A stretch of DNA of 64,000 nucleotides from Candidatus Thiovulum stygium. Lineage in GTDB: Bacteria > Campylobacterota > Campylobacteria > Campylobacterales > Thiovulaceae. The stretch lies in assembly GCA_021582295.1 (NCBI GenBank), contig CP091137.1, positions 84,970 through 148,969 on the forward strand. Direction: 5' to 3'. Shown here one piece after another: positions 50,172 to 61,000 of this stretch (its first letter is position 1; every line of letters begins with the position of its first letter). The translations under genes were made by a program, and so were the position numbers. The notes beneath the pieces were generated by a model. It searched no databases, had not been told where the DNA came from, and saw only the letters and a list, made by a program, of their open reading frames with translations.

Positions 50172-53100
50172 TAAAATTTATGTTTTTCACACATAACACT
50201 ATTTGTAGAAATATCATAATATTTTATATAAAACTCTTTATCTTTCATACTAGAACCATATTTTATAGTTCCAATATTTTTAAAAGTTGATTGGTTATAA
50301 ACATAAAAATTAGTATATTCGCCAGAAAAGTTTCCACTTGGTTTTGGATATAAAATTACGATTCGGGATAAATTCGCACTATCAAGCTGATTGAATGATT
50401 GCACATTAATATAGTTATCAGGACTATTTATACTTGAATCTGCAGTTGGACTCCAGCCGTCAGCAACATATTCATAAGTTTTCGAATCTAATTGAACTGA
50501 ACCACAAGCAAACTGTAATAATTTATTCGTTAAAACTTGTTCATTTGTTTTATCAACTTTTATAACAATTGGATATTCGAGCCAATAATCTGGTTCCATT
50601 GTTGTATCTGTAATACGAATTGTTAAGTTAGATTCACCCTCTTTTAATCCAGAAACTTTAAAGTCAAAACCAATTCCATCAGTTGTTCCAGATGTAAAAT
50701 TAATTGTGCCGATTGGAACTGCATCAAAATTAGAACTACTTTCAGAAATAGAAAAGTTTAAAGTATCTCCTCGAGCATTCGAAACTCGCATTGTTAAATT
50801 CACTTCAGTACCTTCAACAACAGTATAATTTCGTTTTAATTCTAAGACCTGAATAGGGTTTTCTACAGCTATTTTTATAGTTTTAGCTTCAGCATGTCCG
50901 CTATTTTGAATCGCAAAAGTAAAATAACCTCCTCCGAGAGTTCGATTTGCTGTAATTTTTACAGAATATTTTCTCGTTGTTGCAGTTGAAATATCTTTTA
51001 TTTCGCCAAGAGTAAAAATCTCACCATTTCCAAAATCTCCAACAATATCAGCCATAAAATCGCTGAAATATTTTGAAGTTGTAAAAACCACTTCAGTTGA
51101 TTCGCCATATAATAAAAGCAGATCGCCACTTACATTTGAATCAAGACTAAATTTATAATTTACAGTTGGATTTGTTGTTCCTCCACCAGTTGAACTATTA
51201 TTATCTGTATTTCCATTACTGTTATTATTTTCTGTCGAATTATTATCAGTAGAATTATTGTCTAAACCATTATCAATTTTTATAGGATTTCCACTTGAAT
51301 ATAGCCATGATTTTATATTAATTTGATAAGAATATTCGCTTTTTACTCCATTAGCACTACTAACAATTAAATTCAATTTATCTTGAAGAGTTCCAGTAAA
51401 ATTTTTAATAGTAATTGGATTTTTATAAGGATCTTCGATTAAAAGTGAATTTTTATCTAAACTCCATTGATAATTTAAAGTATCTAACTCTTCACTTGAA
51501 CAAATATCATGATCGAGTTTTGATCTAATAGAATTTAAAAGTTCAGATGTTTGATATTTATAATAATTAAGCCATTGTATAAAATCGCTGTTATTTATAA
51601 ATTCAGCTAAAGTTTTAAAAGAACTTAAATTACTATATTTATAATTTAAATTATCCCATAATTTATCGAAGTTTTCGTCAATTACAAGATTTAAAAGTGG
51701 GGCAAAATTGTTATCAAAACTATAACTATCATTATAGTAAGTGCCTAAAAGTTCGTTTAATGTTTTACCTCCTGTTGTAAAAACTGTATAAAAACTTGTA
51801 TAATTATTATTTGTAAATCTTTTAAGTAACATATCGAAGTTTGCTTTAGATTCATTCGATTCATTATCGTCAAGATTTTTAACTCCGAATTTACCATAAA
51901 AGAATTCACCATTTTTTGAGAAGTTTTTATCAGAAAAATTATAATCTGTTAATAGTGTTGATTGAGAATCAGCAATATAATATTCGATGAGGTTTGAAAA
52001 ATTCTCACGACCAAAATTAGATATATAATTTTTTAATATATTTGAAAAATTCATATCATCTCGATAATATGTTTCTAATAGTGTTAAATTCTCACCTCGC
52101 AAATCACTTTGATAATAATTCAAAAGTTTTGAGAAATTATTATCTTTTAGTAATTTATATAAATTATTAAAAGAGTCACTACTGTAACCATATTGTTTTT
52201 GATAATTTAAAAATAGGCTATCAAACGAATAACTAATATCGAGATTTAATAATTTTGTAAAATTATTATCACTGACTTGATTTTTAAAATTAGTTATAGA
52301 CTCGTTTAATTCATTATATTTATCAATAGCATTATAATATCTAGTAAAAAGTTCGATAAAACTTCTATTTGTCATATTGAAATCTAAGATTAAATCTTTA
52401 AAGTCATTTGTGCAAACCTCTTTTTTCATTAAAGAACTATCAAGAAGTGCTGTTGCAATTACTCTATCAGATTTGAAAACAAGTGATATGTTATTTACAA
52501 CTGGAGCAATAGAAAATGATATTTTATTATTCTGTTCATATAGTTTAAAAAATATAGTTGTTAAATCGCCAACACTATTATTTAAATCAAGACGATTTTC
52601 AAAAATGATATTATCAAGTGTGCCACTAAAATTTACATCAAAAGTTAATTCACTTTTGAATCTAAAATCTAAACTACCATTAGTTTGAGAAAATGTACCA
52701 TATTTTTTTAGAGCTTCATCTGGAGTTAATTTCCAATTAACAAATTCACTATTTGGATTTGTAATTGTAAAAGTGATCTGTTTTCCTTGAGAAGAGCCAC
52801 TATTACCAATTATTGAAGCTATTGAAGGTGTTAAAACTGTTGCTTCAGTTTGTGCTAAACTCAAAGGAATCACAATCGAAGAATCAGAAATATCCAATTC
52901 GTCTATTACTTTGCCAGAAAAAATTCGATAACCTCTACTATCAAAACCTTCTGCAATGAAAGTTATATTTATACCTGTTGGAATATCATTTAGTTGAAAT
53001 TCCCAATTGCCTGAACTATTTTTAAATATATTTTGATCAACATAATAATTTTTTTGACTGTCAAAAATAGTTATTAAAACTGATGATAGATCGCTAAACT

Positions 53101-53302
53101 TAACTCGTTTAGTCTCTCTTACAGATTCTGTTTCTCGAGACAATATGCTTTCGTCATATCCTATTTTGAGAGTTAAATTTACTCTTTGAATAGTTGTCTC
53201 TTTTCCAGAATCAAGAACTTTATCAACTCCTCCGCCACTTCCGCAACCTAAAAATAGAATTGAAAAAATAGCAAAAAAGAGATAATTACGAAAAATTAAC
53301 AT
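50171..53302 (-). CDS. Large Asn-rich lipoprotein with Calx-beta-like segment
   Basis: 1,043 residues. The lipobox is ILFLGCGSGGG (Cys near 20). The first 260 residues are beta-type domains. Residues 290-600 are helical, full of Asn-Phe-Ser units (DNNFSKLLNYYQS, NFSNLIEYYIADS, NFSNILKNYIS). Near 690-715 lies a linker of DNNST and ENNNS repeats. After about 830, VEGTEVNLTMRVSNARGD resembles a Calx-beta repeat. The linker matches the Campylobacter N-glycosylation sequon (D/E-x-N-x-S/T) several times. Function unknown; cell-surface location inferred. Coupled to the MidA-like gene downstream. Confidence 0.7.
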   Translation of the reverse strand: MLIFRNYLFFAIFSILFLGCGSGGGVDKVLDSGKETTIQRVNLTLKIGYDESILSRETESVRETKRVKFSDLSSVLITIFDSQKNYYVDQNIFKNSSGNWEFQLNDIPTGINITFIAEGFDSRGYRIFSGKVIDELDISDSSIVIPLSLAQTEATVLTPSIASIIGNSGSSQGKQITFTITNPNSEFVNWKLTPDEALKKYGTFSQTNGSLDFRFKSELTFDVNFSGTLDNIIFENRLDLNNSVGDLTTIFFKLYEQNNKISFSIAPVVNNISLVFKSDRVIATALLDSSLMKKEVCTNDFKDLILDFNMTNRSFIELFTRYYNAIDKYNELNESITNFKNQVSDNNFTKLLNLDISYSFDSLFLNYQKQYGYSSDSFNNLYKLLKDNNFSKLLNYYQSDLRGENLTLLETYYRDDMNFSNILKNYISNFGRENFSNLIEYYIADSQSTLLTDYNFSDKNFSKNGEFFYGKFGVKNLDDNESNESKANFDMLLKRFTNNNYTSFYTVFTTGGKTLNELLGTYYNDSYSFDNNFAPLLNLVIDENFDKLWDNLNYKYSNLSSFKTLAEFINNSDFIQWLNYYKYQTSELLNSIRSKLDHDICSSEELDTLNYQWSLDKNSLLIEDPYKNPITIKNFTGTLQDKLNLIVSSANGVKSEYSYQINIKSWLYSSGNPIKIDNGLDNNSTDNNSTENNNSNGNTDNNSSTGGGTTNPTVNYKFSLDSNVSGDLLLLYGESTEVVFTTSKYFSDFMADIVGDFGNGEIFTLGEIKDISTATTRKYSVKITANRTLGGGYFTFAIQNSGHAEAKTIKIAVENPIQVLELKRNYTVVEGTEVNLTMRVSNARGDTLNFSISESSSNFDAVPIGTINFTSGTTDGIGFDFKVSGLKEGESNLTIRITDTTMEPDYWLEYPIVIKVDKTNEQVLTNKLLQFACGSVQLDSKTYEYVADGWSPTADSSINSPDNYINVQSFNQLDSANLSRIVILYPKPSGNFSGEYTNFYVYNQSTFKNIGTIKYGSSMKDKEFYIKYYDISTNSVMCEKHKF

Positions 53303-53309
53303 GAAAAAC

Positions 53310-53350
53310 TCCGATAGTGCTAAGTGCTGAAATTATAACGATCTATCGGA
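53310..53350. terminator. Inverted repeat TCCGATAG/CTATCGGA
   Basis: An 8-bp stem with a 25-base loop between the U32 gene (ending at 53388 leftward) and the next start at 53302. A terminator of the first or a leader structure of the second. Confidence 0.4.
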
Positions 53351-53387
53351 AACTATTCTCTATTTTTATAATTAAAAATTTATATTT

Positions 53388-54716
53388 TTAATTATTATCG
53401 CAATTTGCCTCTTCAGGAATTGGAGATTCACCATTTTTTATAATGGCTCTTAAAAACGAATTAATAGGTAAGTTAGCAGGTAATTTTATAGCATAAGGGT
53501 TTCCACTATGAACACTTTTTAATTCTATGCCATCTTCACGAATAATTTTATGAAATTTTATTCGCCAAATATTTTCTCGTAAATATATATCTCCGATTTC
53601 ATTTTGTACCTCATCAATATAACTATCGTTAGGTGAAACGATTTCAAGTTCTTCTTCTGGAAAAATAGAAAAACGACATAAAAAATAACCATCTTTTAAG
53701 ACTATTCCAGAAACTTGATGAGTTCCCATTAACATTGTCTCATTTATATTTTGAGTATCATTTCTTTCAAAAGGCTTATGAATTAGATAACCATCTGTAA
53801 AACCTCGACTTTGAGTAGAATTCAATTCAGTTTGATAAATTTCAGGATTAAATTTTCCCGCAATTGTGTCATCAATTGCTTTTCGATAAGTTTTCGCAGT
53901 GATTGCTGTGTAATATGGACTTTTTGTTCTACCTTCAATTTTTATAGAATCAATAGCATCAGATTCTATAATCTCTTTTATATAACTAGCCAAATTTAAA
54001 TCTTTAGCATTCATTATATAAGTTCCAATACCTTCATCTTCTTCAAGTTTTAAAAGTGTTCCAGTTTCAGGATTTTCAGCATATAAAATATATGGAAAAC
54101 GACAATCATTTGCACAACTTCCACGATTTGGCACTCGACCATTTTGAAGAGAACTAATTAAACAACGACCGCTATAAGCAAAACACATTGAACCATGAAC
54201 AAAGATTTCAATTTCAAGTTTTGGAATATCTTTTTTAATAGCGATGAGGTCGCGAAGTGAAATTTCCCGAGCTGAAATAATTCGAGTTACACCCAAATCA
54301 TAATAAAAACGGGCATCTAACGAATTAAGAACATTTGCTTGAGTTGAAAGATGCAAAGGCATTTCTGGAGCTATTTTTCGAGCCATTGCCAAAACTCCTG
54401 GAGTTGAAACTATAAAAGCATCAGGTTTTAAATCTCGCATTTTTGCAATATGGTTTTCTAGTAATTTGAGTTGCGAATTAAATGGAAATCCATTAATTGT
54501 TACATAAACTTTTCGATTTCGAGCATGGGCATATTCAATACCCTCTTCAAAATCTTCCATTGAAAAATCTTTTCCAGCTCTAATTCGTAATGAAAAATGA
54601 CTAACACCTCCATAAACAGCATCAGCACCATAATCGATAGCAATTTTTAATTTTTCGAGATTTCCAGCTGGAGATAGTAATTCTGGTTTTTTGAGATTGT
54701 TAAGTTTAAAGTTCAA
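53388..54716 (-). CDS. trhP: Peptidase U32 family protein (TrhP/YegQ type)
   Basis: 442 residues. KPELLSPAGNLEKLKIAIDY at the start, GADAVYGG, HLSTQANVLN and the U32 signature EIFVHGSMCFAYSGRCLISS with NRGSCANDCRFPY cysteines. Members of this group (TrhP/YegQ) make 5-hydroxyuridine at tRNA position 34; others modify 23S rRNA (RlhA). The length near 440 fits TrhP. C-terminal residues 330-430 are the small beta-barrel domain. It is probably not a protease despite the name. Confidence 0.85.
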   Translation of the reverse strand: MNFKLNNLKKPELLSPAGNLEKLKIAIDYGADAVYGGVSHFSLRIRAGKDFSMEDFEEGIEYAHARNRKVYVTINGFPFNSQLKLLENHIAKMRDLKPDAFIVSTPGVLAMARKIAPEMPLHLSTQANVLNSLDARFYYDLGVTRIISAREISLRDLIAIKKDIPKLEIEIFVHGSMCFAYSGRCLISSLQNGRVPNRGSCANDCRFPYILYAENPETGTLLKLEEDEGIGTYIMNAKDLNLASYIKEIIESDAIDSIKIEGRTKSPYYTAITAKTYRKAIDDTIAGKFNPEIYQTELNSTQSRGFTDGYLIHKPFERNDTQNINETMLMGTHQVSGIVLKDGYFLCRFSIFPEEELEIVSPNDSYIDEVQNEIGDIYLRENIWRIKFHKIIREDGIELKSVHSGNPYAIKLPANLPINSFLRAIIKNGESPIPEEANCDNN

Positions 54717-54822
54717 ACAAATATTCCTTTTTTTGCAATTTTACAGAGTCTTTTAATAAAAAATATATTATAATCACAAATATAAAATAATATATTTTAT
54801 AAACTTTTTTTCAAAGGTTCAA

Positions 54823-57800
54823 ATGAATATAAGAAAATCTCGAAATTTTATTTCGCCGTTTATTATGACGACTGCACTTTTAACTACTGCCACAATGAGT
54901 GGAGCAACAATTTACAAAGGTTGGAATCTTTTAGGTTCTGGTAACTCTTCAATTGAACTTTCAAATTCGTTTTCTCAAAATCAAGATATTTCATATGTTT
55001 GGACATACAAAAATGGTTCTTGGTCTGTTTATGGAAATACAAATCTTGCTAAACAGAATATTTCTGATAAAAATATAACTACAATATCATCTATTCCTGC
55101 TCAAAGTGGTTTTTGGGTTAAAAATGAAGGTTCTAATAATATAGAACTGAATTTATCAACCTCATCAACAGTGGCAAATAGTAATGACATTGTTTTATCA
55201 AAAGATTGGAATTTATTATCTGCAACTAACAAAATTGACTTAACTAAAAGTTTTGGTTCAAATTCTAATATTTCAATAATTTGGACTTATGACAATAGAA
55301 CTCAAAGTTGGGGTGCTTACAGTAATAATAATTTAATAAAAGATACTATTAAAATTCAACATCAAAGATCTGTTTCATATGTAGAAAATGGTTCTGCTTA
55401 TTGGGTTTTAAATAATGGTTCTGAAGTAAATATTAAAACCGAAGACTATAAATTAATCCAAGAAATAAATACAACAAAATTACTTTTAAAAGGTAGTTCT
55501 GTTTGTGCTGATGGTGGAAAAATTGTTACAACTCAAAAATATGTAGATTTAGTTTTAGATAGCGAAACTAATACAACTTTATGCGGTTTAAATGAAGTTA
55601 AAATTTCTACTGGAACATATACAGATGCAAATGGTTCAATTTGTCAAAATTACAACAATATAGTCTCTTTTATTGATAATGAGATAGCTTATAATTACAC
55701 TAGTAATAGTTGTCCTTGCATAAATTGTTCAGTTGGAACTCTTTTAATAAGTATTGCTGATGCAAATTCTTCTGGTTGCTCTTTTGGTGGAAAATCACAA
55801 GTTACTGATGTTAATGGCTCTTTATATAAAGAAAATAATTGTTATAGCTACACTGAATATTTAACTCAAAATAATTATCAAGAATTTGCAAATGAGTTTA
55901 ATCAAACAGTTCAAATTAATGATCCAATTTGTTCATTAGGTGGTATAAAAACTACTTTAGTTAAAAGTGTTGGATCATATGCTGGTGAAAATAATATATC
56001 TGTTGATATAAATTATGTTTGTAATACAACTACATCAATAGCTCTAAATAAAGGTTTAATGCCAGTTACAACATCAATAGAAACTAATTTGTCAAAAGGC
56101 GATACTCAATGTTTTTATGGTGGTAAATCAACTGAATTTATTACAAAACTTGATAATCTTGAAACAAATCGTTGGACAAATATTGAATGTTATTCATATG
56201 CAACTTATTCAAGAGATCAAAATATTGGAACAATTATTGAAGCTAATATTACTTTACCAGTTGGTGATGAGACTTGTTTAAATGGTGGAATTGAAACTAA
56301 ATTTACTCAAAAAATAGGCACTTTAAAAGATGGAGCTGATATTAATAAAACTTGGTCTCAAATATCTTGTAATTTAGAAACTGTTAAAAAAGCTTTAAGT
56401 AAAACTTCAATTGCTGATGAGGTCTCTTTTGTTGTTTCACCTGAACTTCAAACTCGTCAAATTAGCAATAATCTTGTTTTAATTGAAACTCATGATCTTC
56501 CTTCAGCAGTTATTACTATTGACAAAAATAATACTGTTGAAAATATTATTGATGATATTAGCAATGATATAAAAAAGAGTTCAAATGGTAAAATAACCGA
56601 AGTTTCTACTCAAAAATCTAATAATTGCGATAATTCAGTTGCAACCGAATTAACAATTTTAAATACAGAAAAAACAGATTCTAAAATTATTCTTAATGAT
56701 ATTTTAAAAGTTATTTTAGGCACTTCTAATATTTCGATTAATTCAAATACAACAACTTTAGCTGATTTCTTTAAAGCTAGAATCGTTTTAACTGAAGTTA
56801 ATGGCAAACTTTTTGCTTCTGTTTCAGTAATTGACAACTCTCTTTATGGCGAATTATCTGGCAAAATGAAAAATATTACTTCATGTAATAACTTTCAGAA
56901 AAAAGAATATAGTGTTTTAAATCATTCACAAACTTTTGAATCAAATGGTTCTAAAATAAATGCAAATGTTCTTTTTGTAATTGATGATTCAGGAAGTATG
57001 AGTGATGATCAAAATGCTGTAAAACAGGCTATTACAGATTTTGGCAATGAATTTGAAAAAGCAAATTTAGGTTTTAGAGCTGGAATTATCACAACTGGAG
57101 AAGGTATTAAAAATACTACTTTACAATCTAATAACTATAATAATTACGGTTATTATGGATACTACTACTATAACATTGATACTGCTAATGAAGTTCTACT
57201 TACAACTGGTGTTATAGAAAATAATCTATCTTTATTAAAAGAAAAAAGTATAGTTGGTATCTATGGTAGTGGCACTGAAACAGCTATTTTCAACTCTGAA
57301 TATACTCTTTCTCAAGGTGGCTTAGCAAGAACTAAATTCGATATTAATGATTCTTCTCAAATGAGTGTAATTATTATCAGTGATGAACCAAGTCAATATA
57401 TTGATCGTTCTGGTGGCAAAGTTTTTGATCCAAAAAATAATATTTTTGTAAGCAATAATTGGAAAGTTCATGTAATCGTAGCACCAGAAGATACAAGTTC
57501 TTTATATGGTTCTTATTATTCTTCTTGGTATGGACCTGGTCAATATGATGATTTGGCTGATGCAACTGGTGGAATCGTTGGAAATATAAACAATAAAAAT
57601 CCTCAAAACAAACTTGATTTTTCAGACATTATGTCAAAAATAGCTTCTGGAATTTCTGGTGATACAGTAGGTATTAAACTTGAAAAAGACTCTGTAATTG
57701 TATCAACAATTAGTGTTAAACTCAATGGAACTATTTTAAATATGAGTGAAACAAATGGTTGGCGATATGAAGATGGAAGTAATTCCATTGTAATTGTTGG

Positions 57801-57870
57801 CACAAAATTACAAGCTGGTGATAAACTGGAAATTAGTTTTTCTTATACAAAAAAAGCTGAAATTATTTAA
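54823..57870 (+). CDS. Secreted VWA protein with two GWNL modules
   Basis: 1,015 residues with a signal peptide (to about 28, MSGA). Two GWNL modules follow: YKGWNLLGSG...YVWTYKNGSW...SGFWVKN (30-105) and KDWNLLSATN...IIWTYDN...SAYWVLN (125-205). Then come several Cys-x-x-Gly-Gly units (VCADGGK, ICSLGGIK, QCFYGGKS, TCLNGGIE). From about residue 714 there is a von Willebrand A domain with the metal site VIDDSGSMSDD. Its loop near 770-783 is very Tyr-rich (NNYGYYGYYYYN). VWA domains bind protein ligands through Mg2+. Surface attachment is inferred. The neighbours at 58083 and 61393 share its modules. Confidence 0.75.
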   Translation: MNIRKSRNFISPFIMTTALLTTATMSGATIYKGWNLLGSGNSSIELSNSFSQNQDISYVWTYKNGSWSVYGNTNLAKQNISDKNITTISSIPAQSGFWVKNEGSNNIELNLSTSSTVANSNDIVLSKDWNLLSATNKIDLTKSFGSNSNISIIWTYDNRTQSWGAYSNNNLIKDTIKIQHQRSVSYVENGSAYWVLNNGSEVNIKTEDYKLIQEINTTKLLLKGSSVCADGGKIVTTQKYVDLVLDSETNTTLCGLNEVKISTGTYTDANGSICQNYNNIVSFIDNEIAYNYTSNSCPCINCSVGTLLISIADANSSGCSFGGKSQVTDVNGSLYKENNCYSYTEYLTQNNYQEFANEFNQTVQINDPICSLGGIKTTLVKSVGSYAGENNISVDINYVCNTTTSIALNKGLMPVTTSIETNLSKGDTQCFYGGKSTEFITKLDNLETNRWTNIECYSYATYSRDQNIGTIIEANITLPVGDETCLNGGIETKFTQKIGTLKDGADINKTWSQISCNLETVKKALSKTSIADEVSFVVSPELQTRQISNNLVLIETHDLPSAVITIDKNNTVENIIDDISNDIKKSSNGKITEVSTQKSNNCDNSVATELTILNTEKTDSKIILNDILKVILGTSNISINSNTTTLADFFKARIVLTEVNGKLFASVSVIDNSLYGELSGKMKNITSCNNFQKKEYSVLNHSQTFESNGSKINANVLFVIDDSGSMSDDQNAVKQAITDFGNEFEKANLGFRAGIITTGEGIKNTTLQSNNYNNYGYYGYYYYNIDTANEVLLTTGVIENNLSLLKEKSIVGIYGSGTETAIFNSEYTLSQGGLARTKFDINDSSQMSVIIISDEPSQYIDRSGGKVFDPKNNIFVSNNWKVHVIVAPEDTSSLYGSYYSSWYGPGQYDDLADATGGIVGNINNKNPQNKLDFSDIMSKIASGISGDTVGIKLEKDSVIVSTISVKLNGTILNMSETNGWRYEDGSNSIVIVGTKLQAGDKLEISFSYTKKAEII

Positions 57871-57882
57871 TAGTTTATATAT

Positions 57883-57968
57883 TTAATCTCTAAATATTTC
57901 TTTTCAATCGGAACAGTCTTTTATGGCTGTTCCAATTTACAAAACACAAAACTTTCTCATTTAGAACT
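57883..57968. repeat. 86-bp direct repeat, copy 1
   Basis: Identical to 61319-61404. It contains the hairpin GGAACAG (57910-57916) / CTGTTCC (57927-57933), a terminator for the VWA gene. On the minus strand it reads the last codons (Ser-Ser-Lys-stop) of a GWNL protein like the one ending at 61393, but no such gene remains here. Confidence 0.95.
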
Positions 57969-58082
57969 ATTAAACCCTATTAACAATAAACAATAATTTA
58001 TATTATATATATTTAGCTATTGATATTAAAGATGATTTACTTTATAATTATTTAAATTTAAAAATTTAGGAGGTATGAGTTG

Positions 58083-61000
58083 ATGAAGCTCGTATTTATG
58101 TTTTTAGTGCAATTAGCACTTTTGCCACAACTTTGGAGTGATTGGGGAGTGCAGTTCGGCACATCTTCAAATGACTATTCAACAGAAATGACAACAGATA
58201 AAGAGAATAATATTTATCTTACAGGATATACAAACGGTTCTCTTTCTGGTTCTAATGTTGGAAATACTGATATTTGGATAGCCAAATATAATATTAATGG
58301 AACTCAAATTTGGATTAAACAATTTGGTTCGACTCTAGCAGATAATTCACAAGAAATCACAACTGATTCACAAGGTAATATTTATATTGGTGGTTCTACT
58401 TATGGAGATATAGCTAATACAAATATTGGAAATGAAGATATTTGGTTTGCTAAATATGATAGCAATGGCAATCAAGTTTGGAAAAAACAATTTGGGACTA
58501 AAGGTTATGATTTATTGCAAGGGATGGCAATAGATACAGATGGTAATATTTATCTTAGTGGATATACAAATGATAATTTTAATCTAACTGGTTCAAATGC
58601 TGGACATAATGATATTTGGTTAGCTAAATATGATAAAGATGGTCAAGAAAAATGGATACAACAATTTGGTTCAGCTGGAGAAGACTATTTACAAGAAATA
58701 GCTCTCGATTTATTAGGAAATATTTATATGACTGGATATACTGAAGGTTCTTTAGTTGGAAGTGGAAAAAATACAGGAGCTTCAGATATTTGGTTTGCTA
58801 AATATAATAGTGCTGGAACTCAACAATGGATACAACAATTTGGTTCTATAACAGAAGATTTTTCATATGGAATTACTGTTGATTCAATTGGCAATATTTA
58901 TCTTACTGGAATTACTTTTGGTTCTTTAACTGGTACAAATGCTGGAGCTTCGGATATTTGGTTAGCTAAATATACAAATAGTGGTACTCGACAATGGATT
59001 AAGCAATTTGGTACTACTTTAGCAGATAATTCTCAAGGAGTTATTATAAATTCTGCTGGTAATATTTATCTTACTGGTTATACTAAAGGATCATTAACTG
59101 GCACAAATGCAGGAAATGAAGATATTTGGCTTGCTAAATATTATTCTAATGGAAATCAAATTTGGAAAACTCAATTTGGTTCTTCTGCAAAAGATTTTTC
59201 ATATGGAATTACAGCAGATTCACAAGGTAATGCTTACATGACTGGAACTTCACTAGGCTATTTTTTCAATTCAAATGCTGGAAGTTCTGATGTTTGGTTA
59301 AAAAAGATAGATACTATTCCACCAATAGAAATAAATATATCTCTATCTTATGGCAATAATGATTGTATTTACGGCGGTATCAAAACAGTTACTGGAGTTG
59401 ATGAAAATAATGATTCAAATTTAATTGGTGATGAAATCATAGATACAAAAGATACTTGTTTTAATATTCCTGATACTCTTGAAAGAAATGAATCTCTTCT
59501 TTTTGGTGATGTAAATTGTTTTTATGGCGGTATCAAAACTTTATCTGGACTCGATAAAAATAGAGATGGTAATTTATCTTATAACGAAGTTGATGATTCA
59601 TATTATATTTGTGATGAATCTAAACATTCTCTTATTGAAACATCTTTTTTATCTAATGACTCTAATTGTTCTAATGGTGGAAGTCTAATCAAAATAGGTT
59701 TTGATTTAAATTATGATGGAAAACTTCAAAATAATGAAATTGTTAATAGTCTTAAACTTTGTAACGGAACAAATGGTTCAAATGGAACAAATGGTTCAAA
59801 TTCAATTGTAAAAACAACTCTAATTACTGCTGGAGCTATTTGTTTAAATGGTGGTTCTAAAATTGAAACTGGTTTGGATTTGAATAGTAATAATGTTCTT
59901 GATTCTAATGAAATTACCTCATCAACTAATATCTGTAATGGAACAACTACAATAAGTGATTCAAATAGTTCAAATGGTTCAAATGGTTTAAATGGTTCAA
60001 ATGGTTTAAATGGTTCAAACGGTATAAATGGTAAAAATTCAATTATCAAAACAACTATAATTACTGCTGGGGCTATTTGTTCAAATGGCGGTTCTAAAAT
60101 TGAAGCTGGTTTAGATTTTAACGGTAATAATATTCTTGATATTGATGAAATCACATCATCTTCTAATATTTGTAATGGTTTAAACGGATCAAACGATTCA
60201 AATAGCACTAACGGAACAAATGGTAAAAATTCAATTATTAAAACAACTGCAATTACTGCTGGAGCTATTTGTTTAAATGGTGGCTCTAAAATTGAAGCTG
60301 GTTTGGATTTGAATAGTAATAATCTTCTTGATTCTAATGAAGTAACTTCATCAACTAATATCTGTAACGGTTTAAACGGATCAAATGATTCAAATGGAAC
60401 TGGTGGAACAAATGGCAAAAATTCTATGATCAAAACAACTGTAATTACTGCTGGGGCTATTTGTTTAAATGGTGGTTCTAAAATTGAAGCTGGTTTAGAT
60501 TTTAATAGTAATAATGTTCTTGATTCTAATGAAGTAACTTCATCAACTAATATCTGTAATGGTTTAAACGGATCAAATGATTCAAATGGAACTGGTGGAA
60601 CTAATGGTTCAAACGGCACAAATGGTCAAAATTCTATAATTAAAACAACAGCTATAACTGATGCAAATATTTGTATTAATGGTGGAACTCTAATACAAAC
60701 AGGTTTAGATAGAAATTATAATAATATTCTTGAAATTGATGAGGTTGAAAATTCTCAAACTTTATGTTTAGCAATTCAACCAATAACTGAAAATATCACT
60801 GTTGAAAAACTAACTAATTTAGAACTTAAAAAAGGTTGGAATCTTATTGCTCTTGATAAAAATCTTTCAAATATTTCAAGTTCAATATCAATTATTTGGC
60901 AACAATTAACAGATGGAAATTGGAGTGCTTTTTCACCAAGTGGCGAATATTCAGCGAGTATTTCTTCAAATGGATTTAGAACAATTTCTAAAAAACTATC

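Noticed and set aside
59726..60619. Long leftward frame opposite the propeller gene, rich in Pro/Phe
   Set aside because: It exists only because the Asn-Gly and CxxGG repeats on the other strand lack stops in this frame; no start signal or family resemblance.
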